NCBI GenBank assembly: GCA_016617855.1
Contig: JAECUM010004997.1
Location: 62,001 to 126,000 of the forward strand
Direction of reading: 5' to 3'
Length of the DNA stretch: 64,000 nucleotides
Source: Megalonaias nervosa
Taxonomy: Eukaryota > Mollusca > Bivalvia > Unionida > Unionidae
In this document: positions 54,201 through 56,151 of the stretch, piece after piece
How the letters are laid out: each line of letters opens with the position of its first letter
How positions within the stretch are numbered: position 1 is the stretch's first letter
Made by a program: the position numbers and the translations under genes
The notes under the pieces: generated by a model
Database searches by the model: none
Told to the model about the DNA's origin: nothing
The model's input: only the letters and a program-made list of their open reading frames with translations

Positions 54201-55329
54201 TTTTTAAAATCTCCTATTATAAGACAATCTACCTGAAAAGACAGTGCTACTGAGAGACTACCCTAAACAATGTTGTAGTGACAGACCAGTGTAATGTACT
54301 GGTTTTGCATCATTGTTGTCTCAGTTTCAATCACAGAGTCAACTGTTAGTTGCCTAGCCAAATTTGTTGATGCTTCTGGATTTTCTGAATATTCCCACTT
54401 TACAAATCAATTTTTGCCACTCCCTGGGTTGCCAGAAGTCCTTGATTTCAAAAATGCTAGAGATTAGTTTAATAATAGAAGTTATACCAATATATAGATA
54501 ACTTAGTTTTATTCACCTAGCTTAGTAATGTAACAATGCAAACTTGGACCACCCTGGTGACAACCAGCAAGATATTTCTATAATTTGATGCCTGTAATGT
54601 TCTCTGGACATCTATATTCTTCTTTTTCTTATCATTTGTATGCATCATTGTTGACAAAGGTAGGATGCATTGTGTTACCCTTGTCTGGCTGTCTGTCACA
54701 TCTTGGTTAACTTCTTAGATCATTTCAAGCACTATGGCATCCATGTTCCATGAACACATTTCCAGTTTAATCAAACAGCCAGTTATTCAGATAAGTTCTA
54801 TACCAATCAGTGTCTCCAGATAGTTGGTTTTATTACTTTATCTTTATACATTTCCAACAATAAGAAATCTACCTATATCCTTTTCTGTCTGCATACCTGT
54901 GCTTCTGTAAAACCCTCATCTATATATGTCATGAGTTTATGTATAAATATTAAAACCAACTCTGACAATTTTTCTACTTCTAGGTACAAGTTTCAAGGTT
55001 TGTGTTTATTTAAAAGGAATTGTGTAATAGTAAGGTATACTCTTTCTTTGCCAACCCTTCCACATAATCTGTCACTTCATGGATGTCTAAGTAGCAAATA
55101 GATACTATTATATTCATACTATACTATTATATTCATAATTATTGCCTGTAGGAACATTATAATATGTTTGTAATTGAATTATTTCTAGGAGGAAAATGGC
55201 CACACCTCTGTCCTAGAGGTTAGTGGAGTGGACGTCAATGCGGAAACACCCAAACTGGACTTTGGTTTTGCCCCTGGATTGTTCCTTCCACCACATCACA
55301 GGTTAAAGACCAGGACCCTTCACACCTAA
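141..55329 (+). CDS. Large type I membrane protein gene, 23 exons (3' part of gene)
   Basis: Overall gene model; the exons are listed separately. All 22 introns have GT-AG ends and every junction keeps phase, giving 1536 codons and a TAA at 55327-55329. Approximate order by residue in this window: FN3-like module 1-115, second FN3-like region 128-219, cysteine clusters 259-280, Thr-rich linker about 299-317, unassigned 320-507, cysteine-rich 508-530, FN3-like modules 565-860, unassigned 890-1022, furin-type site 1037-1040, cadherin-like repeats about 1060-1300, EGF modules about 1311-1395, transmembrane helix 1404-1427, acidic cytoplasmic tail to 1536. No signal peptide is seen because the N-terminus lies upstream. 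The architecture suggests a cell-surface adhesion or matrix receptor; this is inference, since no named orthologue was recognised. Introns range from about 300 bases to more than 8 kb and are full of transposons. Confidence 0.88.
425..668 (-). repeat. SINE family A, 5'-truncated copy
   Basis: On the minus strand this matches the body of the copies at 22297 and 32760: ggcactcagcattaagaggt, gttaggactg, a region around catgtctgcagcatgatgcc, and the tail end. The tRNA-like head is missing. A (GT)n run at 425-440 is the reverse of its CA-rich tail. It lies in the intron between exons 1 and 2. Confidence 0.85.
1042..1216 (+). CDS. Exon 2: end of FN3-like module
   Basis: The acceptor is tttaaattag (1032-1041) and the donor is gtgagc at 1217; starts in phase 0 and ends with one base of the next codon. 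The peptide has Y-I-I-K-L-T-A-V-N-K-A-G-L, the conserved last strand of an FN3-like module, followed by the linker H-D-A-T-E-P-I-P-G-H-V, where the next module normally starts. This confirms that exons 1 and 2 form one domain. Confidence 0.88.
1631..1905 (+). CDS. Exon 3: second FN3-like region
   Basis: The acceptor is ttttgtccacag and the donor is gtacat at 1906. It takes one base from exon 2 and ends in phase 0. The peptide contains T-W-K-A-L-N-L-Y-G-F-R-D-K-S-G-I, again the W..F.D..SGI pattern, and Y-F-G-S-A-D-M-E-N-G-G-D-Y near the end. The full module is longer than usual or diverged, so the FN3 assignment is moderate; the exon call is firm. Confidence 0.85.
1906..3287 (+). other. Intron 3, no gene seen
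   Basis: AT-rich intron of 1382 bases. The short open frames on both strands have no recognisable domain and show no splice or codon support. No repeat family identified elsewhere in the window was found here. Confidence 0.6.
3288..3437 (+). CDS. Exon 4: ends in cysteine cluster
   Basis: The acceptor is ttatgccttag and the donor is gtaagt (3438), the best-matching donor of the gene; phase 0 at both ends, 50 codons. Begins L-S-I-K-A-A-D-G-D-G-K-A-V-T and ends V-C-S-C-C-S-N-T-P-V. The cysteines continue directly in exon 5 (F-N-C-T-C-N-C), so the two exons together build a small Cys-rich segment of unknown fold. Confidence 0.87.
3785..4043 (+). CDS. Exon 5: Cys cluster and Thr-rich linker
   Basis: The acceptor is gtccatttcag and the donor is gtttgt at 4044; phase 0 start, ends in phase 1. 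After P-F-N-C-T-C-N-C-S-S-Y comes a threonine-rich stretch (T-V-T-P-T-T-T-L-A-T-T-T-G-T) that looks like an O-glycosylated, extended linker. Several N-glycosylation sequons are present (NCT, NCS, NQT, NNT, NTN). Ends A-C-G-F-Q-I-Y-A. Confidence 0.87.
4044..5051 (+). other. Intron 5, no gene seen
   Basis: AT-rich intron of about 1 kb. I see no recognisable transposon, RNA gene or coding segment. Confidence 0.6.
5052..5197 (+). CDS. Exon 6 of the large gene
   Basis: The acceptor is cttactag and the donor is gtaaaa at 5198; starts in phase 1 and ends in phase 0. Peptide begins G-A-N-P-Y-S-V-V-W-C and is rich in aromatic and polar residues. No domain recognised. The open frame and matching phases with both neighbours support it as coding. 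Confidence 0.82.
5611..5919 (+). CDS. Exon 7 of the large gene
   Basis: The acceptor is acaattgcag and the donor is gttagt at 5920; phase 0 at both ends, 103 codons with no stop. Contains V-S-W-C-L-Y-V-Y-A-D-D-Q-A-L, probably the last strands of the domain started in exon 6. It ends R-Y-E-A-G-I-G-T-Q-K-G-V-A-D-F, which recalls the Y..aiGt..G..D strand of FN3-like modules. FN3 identity here is likely but not certain. Confidence 0.86.
6334..7352 (+). mobile_element. Decayed hAT-type DNA transposon
   Basis: Starts cagacctgccgac and ends gttagtaggtctg; the ends are imperfect inverted repeats (cagacct / aggtctg). ctaaag lies directly outside both ends (6328-6333 and 7353-7358) as a worn target duplication. 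Near the right end lies a piece of hAT transposase (next entry). About 1 kb, too short for an intact Ac-type element and full of stops. Sits in the intron between exons 7 and 8. Confidence 0.75.
7028..7173 (+). pseudogene. hAT transposase C-terminal dimerisation fragment
   Basis: Reads S-V-P-H-S-N-S-N-A-E-R-A-F-S-M-I-R-K then R-T-S-Q-R-A-S-L-S-A-S-T-L-D-A-I-L, ending TAA at 7171. This matches the HSNA..ER.FS...K.RT..R..LS..TL.ALL pattern of the hAT C-terminal dimerisation domain. The upstream sequence has no long frame, so this is a relic. Confidence 0.8.
7509..8330. repeat. Two diverged direct repeats of about 320 bp
   Basis: Copy 1 runs from about 7509 to 7825 and copy 2 from about 8008 to 8325. 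Shared landmarks are actgtctgct, tttcagttcattct, gctgtgaaactcc, gagtaaagtt, gaagcccag-like and gctgacatta/cactgacattag followed by ttcttgggtgaa. About 180 bases separate them. No family recognised. Confidence 0.75.
8331..11446. other. Rest of intron 7, unassigned and repeat-like
   Basis: About 3 kb with no exon that joins the gene. Short open frames (for example 9014-9196 plus, 9001-9294 minus, 10373-10597 minus) read like fragments of decayed transposon proteins, but none shows a motif I can name. No SINE copy was found here. Confidence 0.5.
11447..11627 (+). CDS. Exon 8: Cys-rich segment
   Basis: The acceptor is ttatttcag and the donor is gtaagt at 11628; phase 0 start, ends in phase 1. 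Starts V-L-S-P-C-I-P-C-S-D-T-C-S-H-Y-V-C-D-P-A-C-D, six cysteines in 21 residues, then a beta-type sequence ending P-A-I-Y-Y-I-T, which leads into the last strand of an FN3-like module completed by exon 9. Confidence 0.87.
11954..12130 (-). repeat. Short interspersed repeat with TCTCGAGAGA core
   Basis: Contains tccgttagtctcgagagacg and, read on the minus strand, ends in a (CAA)n tail (plus-strand ttgttgttgttgg at 11957). The A-rich tail and compact length suggest a retroposon-like repeat. I recall this palindrome-bearing segment as recurrent in animal genomes but cannot name the family. Confidence 0.5.
12600..14330 (+). mobile_element. DIRS-like retrotransposon relic, RT region, copy 1
   Basis: Broken frames read, in order, G-D-Y-R-Y-A-I-S-L-D-L-Q-D-A-F-I-Y-A-P-I-H (12990-13060), L-P-F-R-G-S-P (about 13096), then L-G-F-F-V-N-K-E-K-S-N-L-I-P-C-Q (about 13290-13345). 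This is the DIRS/PAT-type reverse transcriptase pattern (SIDL.DAY...PI; LPFGLS; LGF..N..KS.L.P.Q). Frames shift several times and stops occur, so it is dead. A stretch at 13957-14160 may belong to the RNase H side. No tyrosine recombinase or terminal repeats identified. Confidence 0.7.
14350..16671. other. Rest of intron 8, with satellite-like repeats at about 15.05-15.75 kb
   Basis: Between about 15050 and 15750 a roughly 180-base theme recurs (gttgccatagcagccagg at 15063 and gtccatagcaaccagg near 15250, followed by similar text such as ttcaaactttgt and acttt..aaactgta), suggesting an old tandem array. The remainder to exon 9 shows no gene. Confidence 0.45.
16672..16874 (+). CDS. Exon 9: end of one FN3-like module, start of the next
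   Basis: The acceptor is tactttcacag and the donor is gtcagt at 16875; phase 1 start, phase 0 end. Joined to exon 8 it gives I-T-V-Q-A-V-L-G-S-G then N-G-F-Y-V-D-L-T-P-P-V-F-D, the typical closing strand and the V-D-.-T-P-P linker that separate FN3-like modules. The following S-V-W-L-C-R-D begins the next module. Confidence 0.9.
17655..17909 (+). repeat. SINE family B, full-length copy
   Basis: tRNA-like head with A-box-like agccaagtggtctaaagcgc and B-box ggttcgagtct, then a conserved body (tgagaaagcttgc, ttcttcctccaccatta, aaaatggcattaaaccc) and an (AAC)n tail. The 12-base duplication actacaaattca flanks it exactly (17643-17654 and 17910-17921). Head resembles tRNA-Leu; the 3' domain resembles molluscan V-SINEs of the RUDI type. 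Confidence 0.92.
18614..18800 (+). CDS. Exon 10: FN3-like module
   Basis: The acceptor is cataattgtag and the donor is gtatgt at 18801; phase 0 start, phase 1 end. Contains E-Y-H-W-A-I-G-T-T-P-G-G-S-E-I-Q and later N-T-T-Y-Y-I-S-V-K-C-R-N-Q-A. These are the diagnostic Y.WAIGT.PGG.DI and T.Y...V...N.A strands of this FN3-like type. The rest of the module comes from exons 9 and 11. Confidence 0.92.
19944..22110. mobile_element. pogo/Tigger-like DNA element with inverted ends
   Basis: The left end cagtatgaccctgctata and the reverse complement of the right end, cagtgtgaccctgttata, are nearly identical. TA lies outside the left end; AA at the right is a worn TA. Length is 2167 bases. Near the left end a segment of about 95 bases is repeated (20010-20100 and 20159-20251, sharing tttcatatacatgta and cttcttaaaagtacga/g). 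No intact transposase was found. A (CA)n microsatellite lies inside. Located in the intron between exons 10 and 11. Confidence 0.72.
21926..21981. repeat. (AC)n microsatellite
   Basis: Uninterrupted AC dinucleotides, about 27 units, inside the pogo-like element. Confidence 0.97.
22297..22616 (+). repeat. SINE family A, full-length copy
   Basis: tRNA-like head with A-box-like tggcctagtggttagagcg and B-box gggttcgatcccc, then a conserved core (cgctcagcattaag, gttaggactgg, ctgcggcatgatgccc, gcagacatcgtagcgatatg) and a short AT/CA-rich tail. Perfect 12-base target duplication acattattgctg at 22285-22296 and 22617-22628. The best-preserved copy of its family in the window. Confidence 0.93.
23179..23194 (-). 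other. Histone-mRNA-like stem-loop sequence
   Basis: On the minus strand: six-base stem GGCCCT, loop TGTC, AGGGCC, followed by AACCA. The histone 3' stem-loop has this same stem size, a four-base loop and an ACC-type flank. There is no histone reading frame upstream, so its role is doubtful. Confidence 0.35.
23280..23432 (-). pseudogene. psq/pogo-type HTH DNA-binding fragment
   Basis: Fifty codons starting ATG: after M-S-H-V-R-N-F-Y-P-V-K comes H-K-L-T-I-I-A-Y-A-K-A-H-G then R-T-A-G-R-E-F-N-V-G-E-S-S-L-R-E-W-R. This is the N-terminal HTH (K..VI.YA..HG...A.R.F.V....VR.WR) of pogo-like transposases and related proteins. A stop follows six residues later, and no DDE domain was found in the flanks. 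Most likely an isolated transposase remnant. Confidence 0.6.
24915..25085 (+). CDS. Exon 11: FN3-like module junction
   Basis: The acceptor is catatttcag and the donor is gtaggt at 25086; phase 1 at both ends. Begins (G)-V-T-V-L-L-E-P-P-D-V-E-K-V-N, the end of one module, and ends I-G-G-S-W-E-V-S-P-D-P-S-V-T-R-Y, the start of the next. Symmetric phase 1 exons are common for extracellular modules. Confidence 0.88.
25086..26113 (+). other. Intron 11, no gene seen
   Basis: AT-rich, about 1 kb. The open frame at 25559-25831 has no domain and no matching splice borders. Confidence 0.55.
26114..26530 (+). CDS. Exon 12: FN3-like module and basic site
   Basis: Longest exon (139 codons). The acceptor is ctattctacag and the donor is gttagt at 26531; phase 1 at both ends. 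Reads Y-C-I-G-S-S-R-D-V-I-D-D-I then T-W-V-G-L-N-V-S-G-T, and later T-M-F-I-T-M-R-L-C-N-E-A-T-L-C: the Y.CIG...D, VGLN and V..CN.A.LC strands of a FN3-like module. Near the end K-Y-R-R-S could be cut by a proprotein convertase, though it lacks the P4 arginine preferred by furin. Confidence 0.92.
26531..27227 (+). other. Intron 12, no gene seen
   Basis: About 700 bases of AT-rich intron with nothing recognised. Confidence 0.55.
27228..27378 (+). CDS. Exon 13 of the large gene
   Basis: The acceptor is ataattttcag and the donor is gtatgt at 27379; phase 1 start, phase 2 end. Peptide: G-L-D-R-G-Q-S-L-I-T-A-V-L-K ... P-Y-I-V-N-P-N-D-T-M-D-L. Joined to exon 14 it gives L-A-R-R-L-K. No domain assigned. 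Confidence 0.83.
27379..29337 (+). other. Intron 13, no gene seen
   Basis: Nearly 2 kb. A low-complexity stretch at about 28457-28530 is rich in ACAT/CCTA units. No transposon or exon recognised. Confidence 0.55.
29338..29480 (+). CDS. Exon 14 of the large gene
   Basis: The acceptor is tctaatttcag and the donor is gtgcag at 29481; phase 2 start, phase 1 end. Contains I-Y-T-V-F-T-V-V-P-V-G-H-M-S-L-P-G-P-L and ends T-T-L-L-H-W-N-P, which continues as D-A-Q-L-W-Q-I-S-S-G-S-C in exon 15. A W..D...W......C pattern across this junction resembles a segment seen next to cadherin-like repeats in other large extracellular proteins. Confidence 0.87.
29770..29928. mobile_element. hAT-type MITE
   Basis: 159 bases beginning caggggtctcaaa and ending tttgagacccag, imperfect inverted ends of hAT type. 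Flanks ctatacag (29762-29769) and ctaaacag (29929-29936) match at 7 of 8 bases, the 8-bp duplication hAT elements make. It is inserted in a unit of the tandem array. Confidence 0.8.
29960..30155 (+). repeat. SINE family B, 5'-truncated copy
   Basis: Begins within the head (gtctgcgtgggtttgagtct) and carries the full 3' body (agcttgccagtagcttctc, tcttcctccaccatt, aaaatggtgttaaaccc) and a short (AAC)n tail. Confidence 0.88.
32041..32745. other. Intron 14 segment, nothing recognised
   Basis: About 700 bases between the tandem array and the SINE A copy. No gene or repeat family identified. Confidence 0.5.
32760..33068 (+). repeat. SINE family A, full-length copy
   Basis: Same head and core as the copy at 22297, with B-box gggttcgaaccc. 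Flanked by a perfect 14-base duplication acagagtcaaatta (32746-32759 and 33069-33082). Confidence 0.93.
33177..33246. repeat. (AT)n microsatellite
   Basis: Almost pure AT dinucleotides with a single interruption, next to the 3' side of the minus-strand gypsy relic. Confidence 0.95.
33395..33815 (-). pseudogene. Gypsy RNase H fragment
   Basis: Reads F-K-V-Y-V-D-A-S-D-V-G-A-G-G-I, then C-Y-F-S-K-K-L, Y-S-T-I-E-K-E-C-L-A and, after a stop and frameshift, H-I-K-G-K-E-N-L near 33430. These are the ordered motifs of the RT-linked RNase H domain (VDAS..G.GA; FS+KL; YSTIEKE.LA; H..GK.N). Confidence 0.85.
34073..34620 (-). pseudogene. Gypsy reverse transcriptase fragment
   Basis: Contains C-T-D-Y-R-K-V-N-S-V-T-K, P-I-P-R-I-D-D, then Y-K-V-M-P-F-G-M-M-N-S-P-S-T-F-Q and the catalytic-type Y-S-D-D-I-I-I-Y-S box (about 34176-34205). 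Stops and a short deletion occur between the blocks. Confidence 0.85.
35000..35709 (-). pseudogene. Gypsy integrase remnant lacking catalytic core
   Basis: After V-P-K-S-C-R-Q comes H-E-T-H-L-A-G-H then a K-T-Y motif and a C..C pair (35296-35421), the H2C2 zinc-binding part. Only about 30 bases later the frame reads F-G-H-V-V-H-G-P-L (35224-35262), which normally lies C-terminal to the DDE core, and then a worn PGDKVL-type block (about 35050-35100). The catalytic core between them is missing. Confidence 0.75.
35957..37060 (-). pseudogene. Gypsy gag with CCHC knuckle
   Basis: A zinc knuckle C-T-Y-C-I-K-M-G-H-I-I-S-E-C (CX2CX4HX4C) lies near 36215-36275. Upstream, the pattern Y-E-L-V-P-G-S-Y-R-Q-R-F and A-R-E-K-E-Q-L (36600-36700) is of the SCAN-like gag type found in related fish and mollusc elements; a Lys/Gln-rich coiled start lies near 37.0 kb. 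Stops break the frame at about 36560 and 36870. Confidence 0.78.
37155..37322 (-). repeat. SINE family B, internally deleted copy
   Basis: The minus strand shows the tRNA-like head (gtggctgagtggtc, cactgccatctcacctctgt, gcatggatttgagtctt, ggctcagccaatgtggg) and fragments of the body (ttggccactatgta); the central part is shortened and the (AAC)n tail lost. Confidence 0.8.
37686..37777 (+). CDS. Exon 15 of the large gene
   Basis: Shortest exon (92 bases). The acceptor is tttatattaag and the donor is gtaaca at 37778; phase 1 start, phase 0 end. Peptide (D)-A-Q-L-W-Q-I-S-S-G-S-C-Q-D-L-N-E-T ... I-T-G-K-A-T-V-K, continuing as V-C-D-T-R-L in exon 16. The acceptor has a weak pyrimidine tract, but the reading fits well on both sides. 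Confidence 0.82.
38240..38900. repeat. Degenerate satellite-like repeats
   Basis: Several loosely similar blocks of roughly 170-200 bases (recurring gtaccttcagtaaagtttgtgg-, gtacattcatcaaagtttatgg- and gtcaaagttcagag-type text). Old tandem repeat, no coding content. Confidence 0.45.
38964..39262 (+). repeat. SINE family A, diverged copy
   Basis: Worn head (acctaagtggttagaatg, tcccaagccgagtca) but clear core (cactcagcattaac, gttaggactgg, tgtctgcggcatgatgcccc, gcagacatcgtag) and a CA-rich tail. Older than the copies at 22297 and 32760. Target duplication not clear. Confidence 0.88.
39461..39647 (+). CDS. Exon 16: furin-type site, start of cadherin-like part
   Basis: The acceptor is ttttgattag and the donor is gtaact at 39648; phase 0 start, phase 1 end. 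Reads V-C-D-T-R-L, then A-S-K-A-R-F-R-R-D-T, a furin consensus R-X-R-R (39503-39514), and ends I-V-N-D-A-P-V-L-N-C ... I-K-E-D-E-G. The N-D-A-P-V and E-D-E-G pieces are the classic borders of cadherin-like repeats. Confidence 0.9.
39941..40198 (+). repeat. SINE family B, full-length young copy
   Basis: Head with A-box-like tggccgagtggtctaaagcg and B-box gttcgagtcc, complete body and a long (AAC)n tail. Perfect 13-base duplication tatagtatccagg (39928-39940 and 40199-40211). The least diverged family member here. Confidence 0.94.
40273..40507 (-). repeat. SINE family B, inverted neighbour copy
   Basis: Reverse-oriented relative of the copy ending at 40198: gtgggtttaatgccatttttcag is the reverse of the 3' end, and gaggtgagaaggcagtgatgag the reverse of the head. 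The gap between the two copies is about 75 bases. Confidence 0.88.
41020..42060 (+). mobile_element. DIRS-like retrotransposon relic, copy 2
   Basis: Nucleotide similarity to the copy at 12.6-14.3 kb along its length (for example tatcccttgtaactctcctc against tatccctagtcattctcaga, then aatccaaccttgtgccat, ggtatggagtttagcactca). The RT box reads G-N-I-I-Y-L-D-Y-I-L, where the second catalytic Asp has become Tyr. Frames are broken. Located in the intron between exons 16 and 17. Confidence 0.7.
42661..42772 (+). CDS. Exon 17: cadherin-like repeat
   Basis: The acceptor is tactcaacag and the donor is gtatta at 42773; phase 1 start, phase 2 end. Reads L-Y-D-L-E-A-S-D-P-E-G-D-K-V-I-Y-K-I then V-M-I-T-P-D-G-R: the D.DPEGD..Y.I and ..T.DG+L.Y.P pattern of cadherin-like tandem repeats of matrix proteins. 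Completed by exon 18. Confidence 0.92.
42773..43700 (+). other. Intron 17, no gene seen
   Basis: About 930 bases, AT-rich, nothing recognised. Confidence 0.55.
43701..43911 (+). CDS. Exon 18: cadherin-like repeat, end and next start
   Basis: The acceptor is acatgtcacag and the donor is gtatgt at 43912; phase 2 start, phase 0 end. Reads (R)-L-T-Y-T-P-C-K-D-C-S-G, then F-M-L-T-V-E-V-E-E-E-N-D-P-P-T-V-F-L. V.V...NDPP.. is the closing motif of cadherin-like repeats. The extra C-x2-C replaces the usual N..G.D stretch. Confidence 0.92.
44488..45648. mobile_element. TA-flanked DNA element (Tc1/mariner/pogo type)
   Basis: The left end cacctctccctcgataa and the reverse complement of the right end, caccactcccttgatga, match at about 13 of 17 bases. 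TA dinucleotides lie directly outside both ends (44486-44487 and 45649-45650). 1161 bases with no transposase frame, so non-autonomous. Lies in the intron between exons 18 and 19. Confidence 0.62.
45750..45941 (+). CDS. Exon 19: cadherin-like repeat
   Basis: The acceptor is ttttttctag and the donor is gtaatc at 45942; phase 0 at both ends, 64 codons. Reads L-K-V-N-E-S-L-S-F, then F-G-A-F-D-I-D-Y-G-D-A-L-T-L, the A.D.D.GD.L.. strand of a cadherin-like repeat. Several N-glycosylation sequons. Confidence 0.9.
45942..47391 (+). other. Intron 19, mostly unassigned
   Basis: Holds a 27-base tandem repeat (46728-46809). A short plus-strand frame ending near 47030 has a C-P-N-C pair and may be a transposon scrap. 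No exon fits the gene. Confidence 0.5.
46728..46809. repeat. 27-bp tandem repeat, three units
   Basis: The unit tgtagtaagtaaagtgtata plus aacttta occurs three times with few changes (46728, 46755, 46782). Confidence 0.9.
47392..47593 (+). CDS. Exon 20: end of cadherin-like repeat and start of EGF 1
   Basis: The acceptor is atgcttctacag and the donor is gtaagt at 47594; phase 0 start, phase 1 end. Reads L-D-N-L-T-F-V-V-T-D, the F.V.D strand of the last cadherin-like repeat, then A-Q-P-C-L-H-N-G-G-C-K, the start of an EGF module. The EGF is completed by exon 21. Confidence 0.92.
47594..51830 (+). other. Intron 20 with satellite-like blocks
   Basis: About 4.2 kb. Degenerate units of about 170 bases at roughly 48170-48605 share gctcaggaaccactga, tgcatgtgt.tttta and gggtttagt-type text, with a stray similar block at 50510-50640. 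A tandem repeat of about 60 bases lies at 50945-51185. The open frame at 48688-49023 (minus) has no recognisable domain. Confidence 0.5.
50945..51185. repeat. Tandem repeat of about 60 bp, four units
   Basis: Each unit has a version of ttgattaatattagaacag, then ctta/cctt..tgac, then aaatatgtggccagt. Confidence 0.8.
51831..52149 (+). CDS. Exon 21: EGF 1 end, EGF 2, transmembrane helix
   Basis: The acceptor is ttatttgcag and the donor is gtatga at 52150; phase 1 start, phase 2 end. EGF 1 closes with Y-T-C-D-C-H-S-G-W-T-G-L-R-C. EGF 2 is of the calcium-binding type (D-I-D-E-C-V-G-N-P-C). Then W-W-M-G-A-L-I-A-V-G and L-L-L-I-G-I-V-V-V form one membrane helix (52070-52141). If the donor is skipped, five codons and a TAG at 52166 follow, giving a tail-less form. 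Confidence 0.94.
52150..53477 (+). other. Intron 21 with old repeats
   Basis: Blocks of about 150 bases recur between about 52250 and 52830 (gccatcagatatggcc, ctgtcagatatggctt, gatcaaatatggctgcc, gccatcaaatatgg), an old tandem array. An AATAAA at about 52769 could serve an intron-retaining transcript. Confidence 0.5.
53478..53658 (+). CDS. Exon 22: juxtamembrane and acidic cytoplasmic tail
   Basis: The acceptor is cctattatag and the donor is gtacat at 53659; phase 2 start, phase 0 end. Starts basic (R-L-M-A-W-K-R-G), as expected for a cytoplasmic stop-transfer side, then N-E-S-D-D-S-V-S-K-S-E-D-I-A-E and a run dominated by Glu and Asp. Ser-Asp/Glu pairs fit casein kinase 2 sites. No known signalling domain. 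Confidence 0.92.
53659..55188 (+). other. Intron 22, no gene seen
   Basis: About 1.5 kb of AT-rich intron. No repeat family or exon recognised. Confidence 0.55.
55189..55329 (+). CDS. Exon 23: last coding exon, TAA stop
   Basis: The acceptor is ttatttctag; phase 0. Forty-six codons, then TAA. Starts E-E-N-G-H-T-S-V-L-E, continuing the acidic tail, and ends with a Pro/aromatic segment (F-G-F-A-P-G-L-F-L-P-P) and a basic tail L-K-T-R-T-L-H-T. The C-terminus shows no clear PDZ-binding motif. Confidence 0.92.
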   Translation, partial: EENGHTSVLEVSGVDVNAETPKLDFGFAPGLFLPPHHRLKTRTLHT

Positions 55330-55745
55330 TGATGACTGCATGATAATTCCCAGTAATTGACATAAATTATAGATCTTTTTAGACTGATTTACTTTAAGTT
55401 ACTTTTTAAATATGTTATGTGAACAATTACTGTTTTAGACACTACCTTTTTCAATTGTTAGATGTGAACTTCCATCCTTATAAACTTGAATTACCTTCTC
55501 TGTGTTGTGTGAATTTCCATCCTTATAAATTTTAATTACCTTCTCTGTGTTGTGTGAATTTCCAATTGTTTTTATTTATACACCCTTTTTCAGATATATT
55601 GTGTAAATTTCCATGTTTAATATTGTACCATAGAGTTATAAAATGCTGATTACAGTAATACACATTTTTACTATCATTAAAAATATCATACAAAAACAAT
55701 AATTTAAAACATAAATGATCAAATAAAAGTACTTGTGTTTATTTT
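55330..55745 (+). other. 3' untranslated region (predicted)
   Basis: Runs from the TAA to shortly after the poly(A) signal. Contains a repeat of about 46 bases, two and a half units at 55464-55565 (gaatttccatccttataaat / ttaccttctctgtgttgt). Confidence 0.7.
55722..55727 (+). promoter_or_regulatory. Poly(A) signal AATAAA
   Basis: Canonical hexamer 393 bases after the stop, followed within 20 bases by the GT/T-rich stretch cttgtgtttatttttg. Likely 3' end of the large gene. Confidence 0.75.
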
Positions 55746-55799
55746 TGCATTATGTTATTTGTCATTTTTAGGGGAAATCTTTTGTAGCTCTTACTAACA

Positions 55800-55801
<2 letters not shown>

Positions 55802-55841
<40 letters not shown>
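55802..55841. repeat. (GT)n microsatellite
   Basis: Twenty GT units just downstream of the predicted transcript end. Confidence 0.96.
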
Positions 55842-55842
<1 letters not shown>

Positions 55843-56097
55843 ATGTTTTTGCAGTGATTAGAATGCTGTAACATGAATATTTTAATCAAGTTTTAAGCAT
55901 TGGAGAATGTACATGTTGGACCTTTTAATGTTACATGTACAGTTCATTCAGTTGATTTCCTAACCTTACTTTTGTTTTCTCTGTCTGGTTTTATCTGTCA
56001 TGGTGTCCGCACTCTTGGAGCTACTTTTAAAAAGAAAAACACTTGTCTTCTGCTGAACCTGATGGAGTTTTATAAAATCAAACAAACATAAGAGCAA

Positions 56098-56098
<1 letters not shown>

Positions 56099-56149
<51 letters not shown>
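56099..56149. repeat. (GT)n(AT)n compound microsatellite
   Basis: GT units to about 56120, then AT units to 56149, within unit 1 of the duplication. Confidence 0.96.
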
Positions 56150-56151
<2 letters not shown>

